From an uncultured bacterium (GTDB taxonomy: Bacteria > Verrucomicrobiota > Kiritimatiellia > RFP12 > CAIWXQ01), in assembly GCA_903916675.1 (NCBI GenBank), contig CAIWXQ010000043.1, forward strand, positions 1 through 60,647: DNA of 60,647 bases, written 5' to 3'. The notes under the pieces are model-generated. The model was not told the origin of the DNA. It searched no databases and saw only the letters and a list, made by a program, of their open reading frames with translations. This document shows positions 59,812 through 60,647 of this stretch, piece by piece; the stretch's first letter is position 1; each line of letters opens with the position of its first letter. Both the position numbers and the translations under genes were made by a program.

Positions 59812-60606
59812 ATGACTGCGCAGTATCGACAATCCTTTGTCGCCGCATTGACGGCGCACTTCCTGCTGATCGTGACCGCGATCGGAGTGTCGGTCCTGCC
59901 TGCCTTCTGGCGGCCGAAGCCGCCGGAAATATTCGATGTCGATCTCAAGCAGATCGATTCGTTCGACAAGCTTTCTCACAAGGTGCCGGCGCCGGATCAT
60001 CCGGCTCCCCCGCCGCCAGCGCCACCCATGACCACGCCCGATCCGGCTATGCCCAAGGATCCCGTGGCGCCGAGGACGCCCGCAGACAGCAAACCAAAAC
60101 CGCCGGAGCCGGCCAAAGACAAGGATGGAACCATCCCGGACCGCACGCCGAACAAGCCCGCGGCCAGTAACGCCGTGGCAGGCGCCACGGCGGTCAAGAT
60201 CGGCCTGCGCACGACGCGCGTCGTCCCGGGGCCGCACGGGCCGGTGCGGCCGCTCACGCCCGGCGAACTCGACCCGCTGAACGGCATCAAGGCGCCGCTG
60301 GGCAACTCCAACTCTGTGCCCATGGACGAGCGCCAGCAATGCTTGCTTCGGATCAAGCGCGCGTTGTACGATGCGTGGGAACAGCCCGCCATGTCGGATG
60401 CGGGACGGCAGCCTGTGCTGCTGGAGATCCGGTTCGACGCGAGCGGCCGGGTGATTGGCGCTGCCTTGGCACAGTCCTCCGGCAGCGACATCATGGACCG
60501 CTCTGCGCTGCAGGCCGCGAGGTCTGTCGCGCGCGTGGAAGGGTTGACGCCGGGATTTCTACGGGAATATTCGAAGGTGACCATCGAACTCAAAGTCACG
60601 GAATAA
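59812..60606 (+). CDS. TonB/TolA C-terminal domain protein
   Basis: A 264-aa inner-membrane-anchored energy-transducing-type protein. A short cytoplasmic N-terminus is followed by one membrane helix (FVAALTAHFLLIVTAIGVSVL), then a Pro-rich periplasmic spacer (residues about 45-150, with APDHPAPPPPAPP) and a C-terminal domain with LLRIKRALYDAWEQP and VLLEIRFDASGRVIGAALAQSSG, the pattern of TonB/TolA C-terminal domains. It would link an ExbBD/TolQR motor to the outer membrane. The ATG at 59812 lies 7 nt after the 3' end of rnpB without a visible ribosome-binding site. Confidence 0.85.
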   Translation: MTAQYRQSFVAALTAHFLLIVTAIGVSVLPAFWRPKPPEIFDVDLKQIDSFDKLSHKVPAPDHPAPPPPAPPMTTPDPAMPKDPVAPRTPADSKPKPPEPAKDKDGTIPDRTPNKPAASNAVAGATAVKIGLRTTRVVPGPHGPVRPLTPGELDPLNGIKAPLGNSNSVPMDERQQCLLRIKRALYDAWEQPAMSDAGRQPVLLEIRFDASGRVIGAALAQSSGSDIMDRSALQAARSVARVEGLTPGFLREYSKVTIELKVTE

Positions 60607-60632
60607 CGCAGAACAGGACAACGACCCAAACC

Positions 60633-60647
60633 ATGAATGCACGCATC
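60633..60647 (+). CDS. Start of a downstream gene, partial
   Basis: An ATG at 60633 opens MNARI before the window ends. The preceding 26 nt contain CAGGACAAC but no strong ribosome-binding site. After a TolA-like gene a tolB-type gene would be the usual neighbour, but five codons cannot show it. Confidence 0.3.

Overview
The window is 60.6 kb of high-GC bacterial chromosome with tightly packed genes, many 1-4 bp start/stop overlaps, and short degenerate intergenic repeats. Gene content (double-membrane proteins such as a porin and a TonB-like protein, a bifunctional homocysteine methyltransferase/MTHFR, EpmA, NamZ-type DUF1343, a CPBP protease and large membrane proteins with TPRs) and the text-like repeats suggest a member of the PVC group, perhaps Kiritimatiellota/Verrucomicrobiota-like. 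This is inference; there is no rRNA gene to settle it.

Layout. 1-2335 is the right edge of an integrated element: two small cargo genes, a tyrosine recombinase with an unusual internal helix-turn-helix, and a 3' half of tRNA-Val(GAC) that marks the attachment site. 2323-8324 holds a minus-strand run (manA, a CPBP protease, an exported protein), an RdgC-like gene, an unknown protein built from a duplicated domain, and an AHL-lactonase-like metallo-hydrolase. 8525-14982 is housekeeping: pyrH-frr, a membrane protein of unknown role with a clear terminator, galK, mutY-epmA and uppP. 15124-16068 encodes an AEC-family permease.

16277-23181 is a complete phosphate-uptake island. A minus-strand pstSCA-pstB-pstB-phoU run faces a plus-strand DUF47-pit pair across a region with 11-bp-spaced Pho-box-like repeats. 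It carries two consecutive PstB ATPases whose motif losses are complementary: in a heterodimer all defects would fall on one ATP site and leave the other fully canonical. This is the most interesting signal in the window.

23212-37459 carries mutM, valS, a NERD protein, the Prc/Tsp protease, dapF-rsmE, a TPR membrane protein, an RlmB-type methyltransferase and the homocysteine methyltransferase/MTHFR. 37610-40621 is a large hybrid histidine kinase interrupted by one in-frame stop and lacking key ATP-binding residues. 40838-46026 contains a cupin, a solo ABC-2 permease and a metal-uptake cluster (small Cys/His protein, porin, ZnuA-like, ZnuB-like) without an ATPase gene. 46038-58260 includes tsaE-nifU, a hemolysin III protein, NamZ, an esterase, an FAD oxidoreductase overlapping an ABC exporter, a CBS protein behind a 5' hairpin, a YugP-like peptidase, htpG and a large membrane protein. 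The window closes with a zinc-ribbon coiled-coil protein, the RNase P RNA gene with a well-placed promoter, a TonB/TolA-like gene starting 7 nt after it, and the first codons of another gene.
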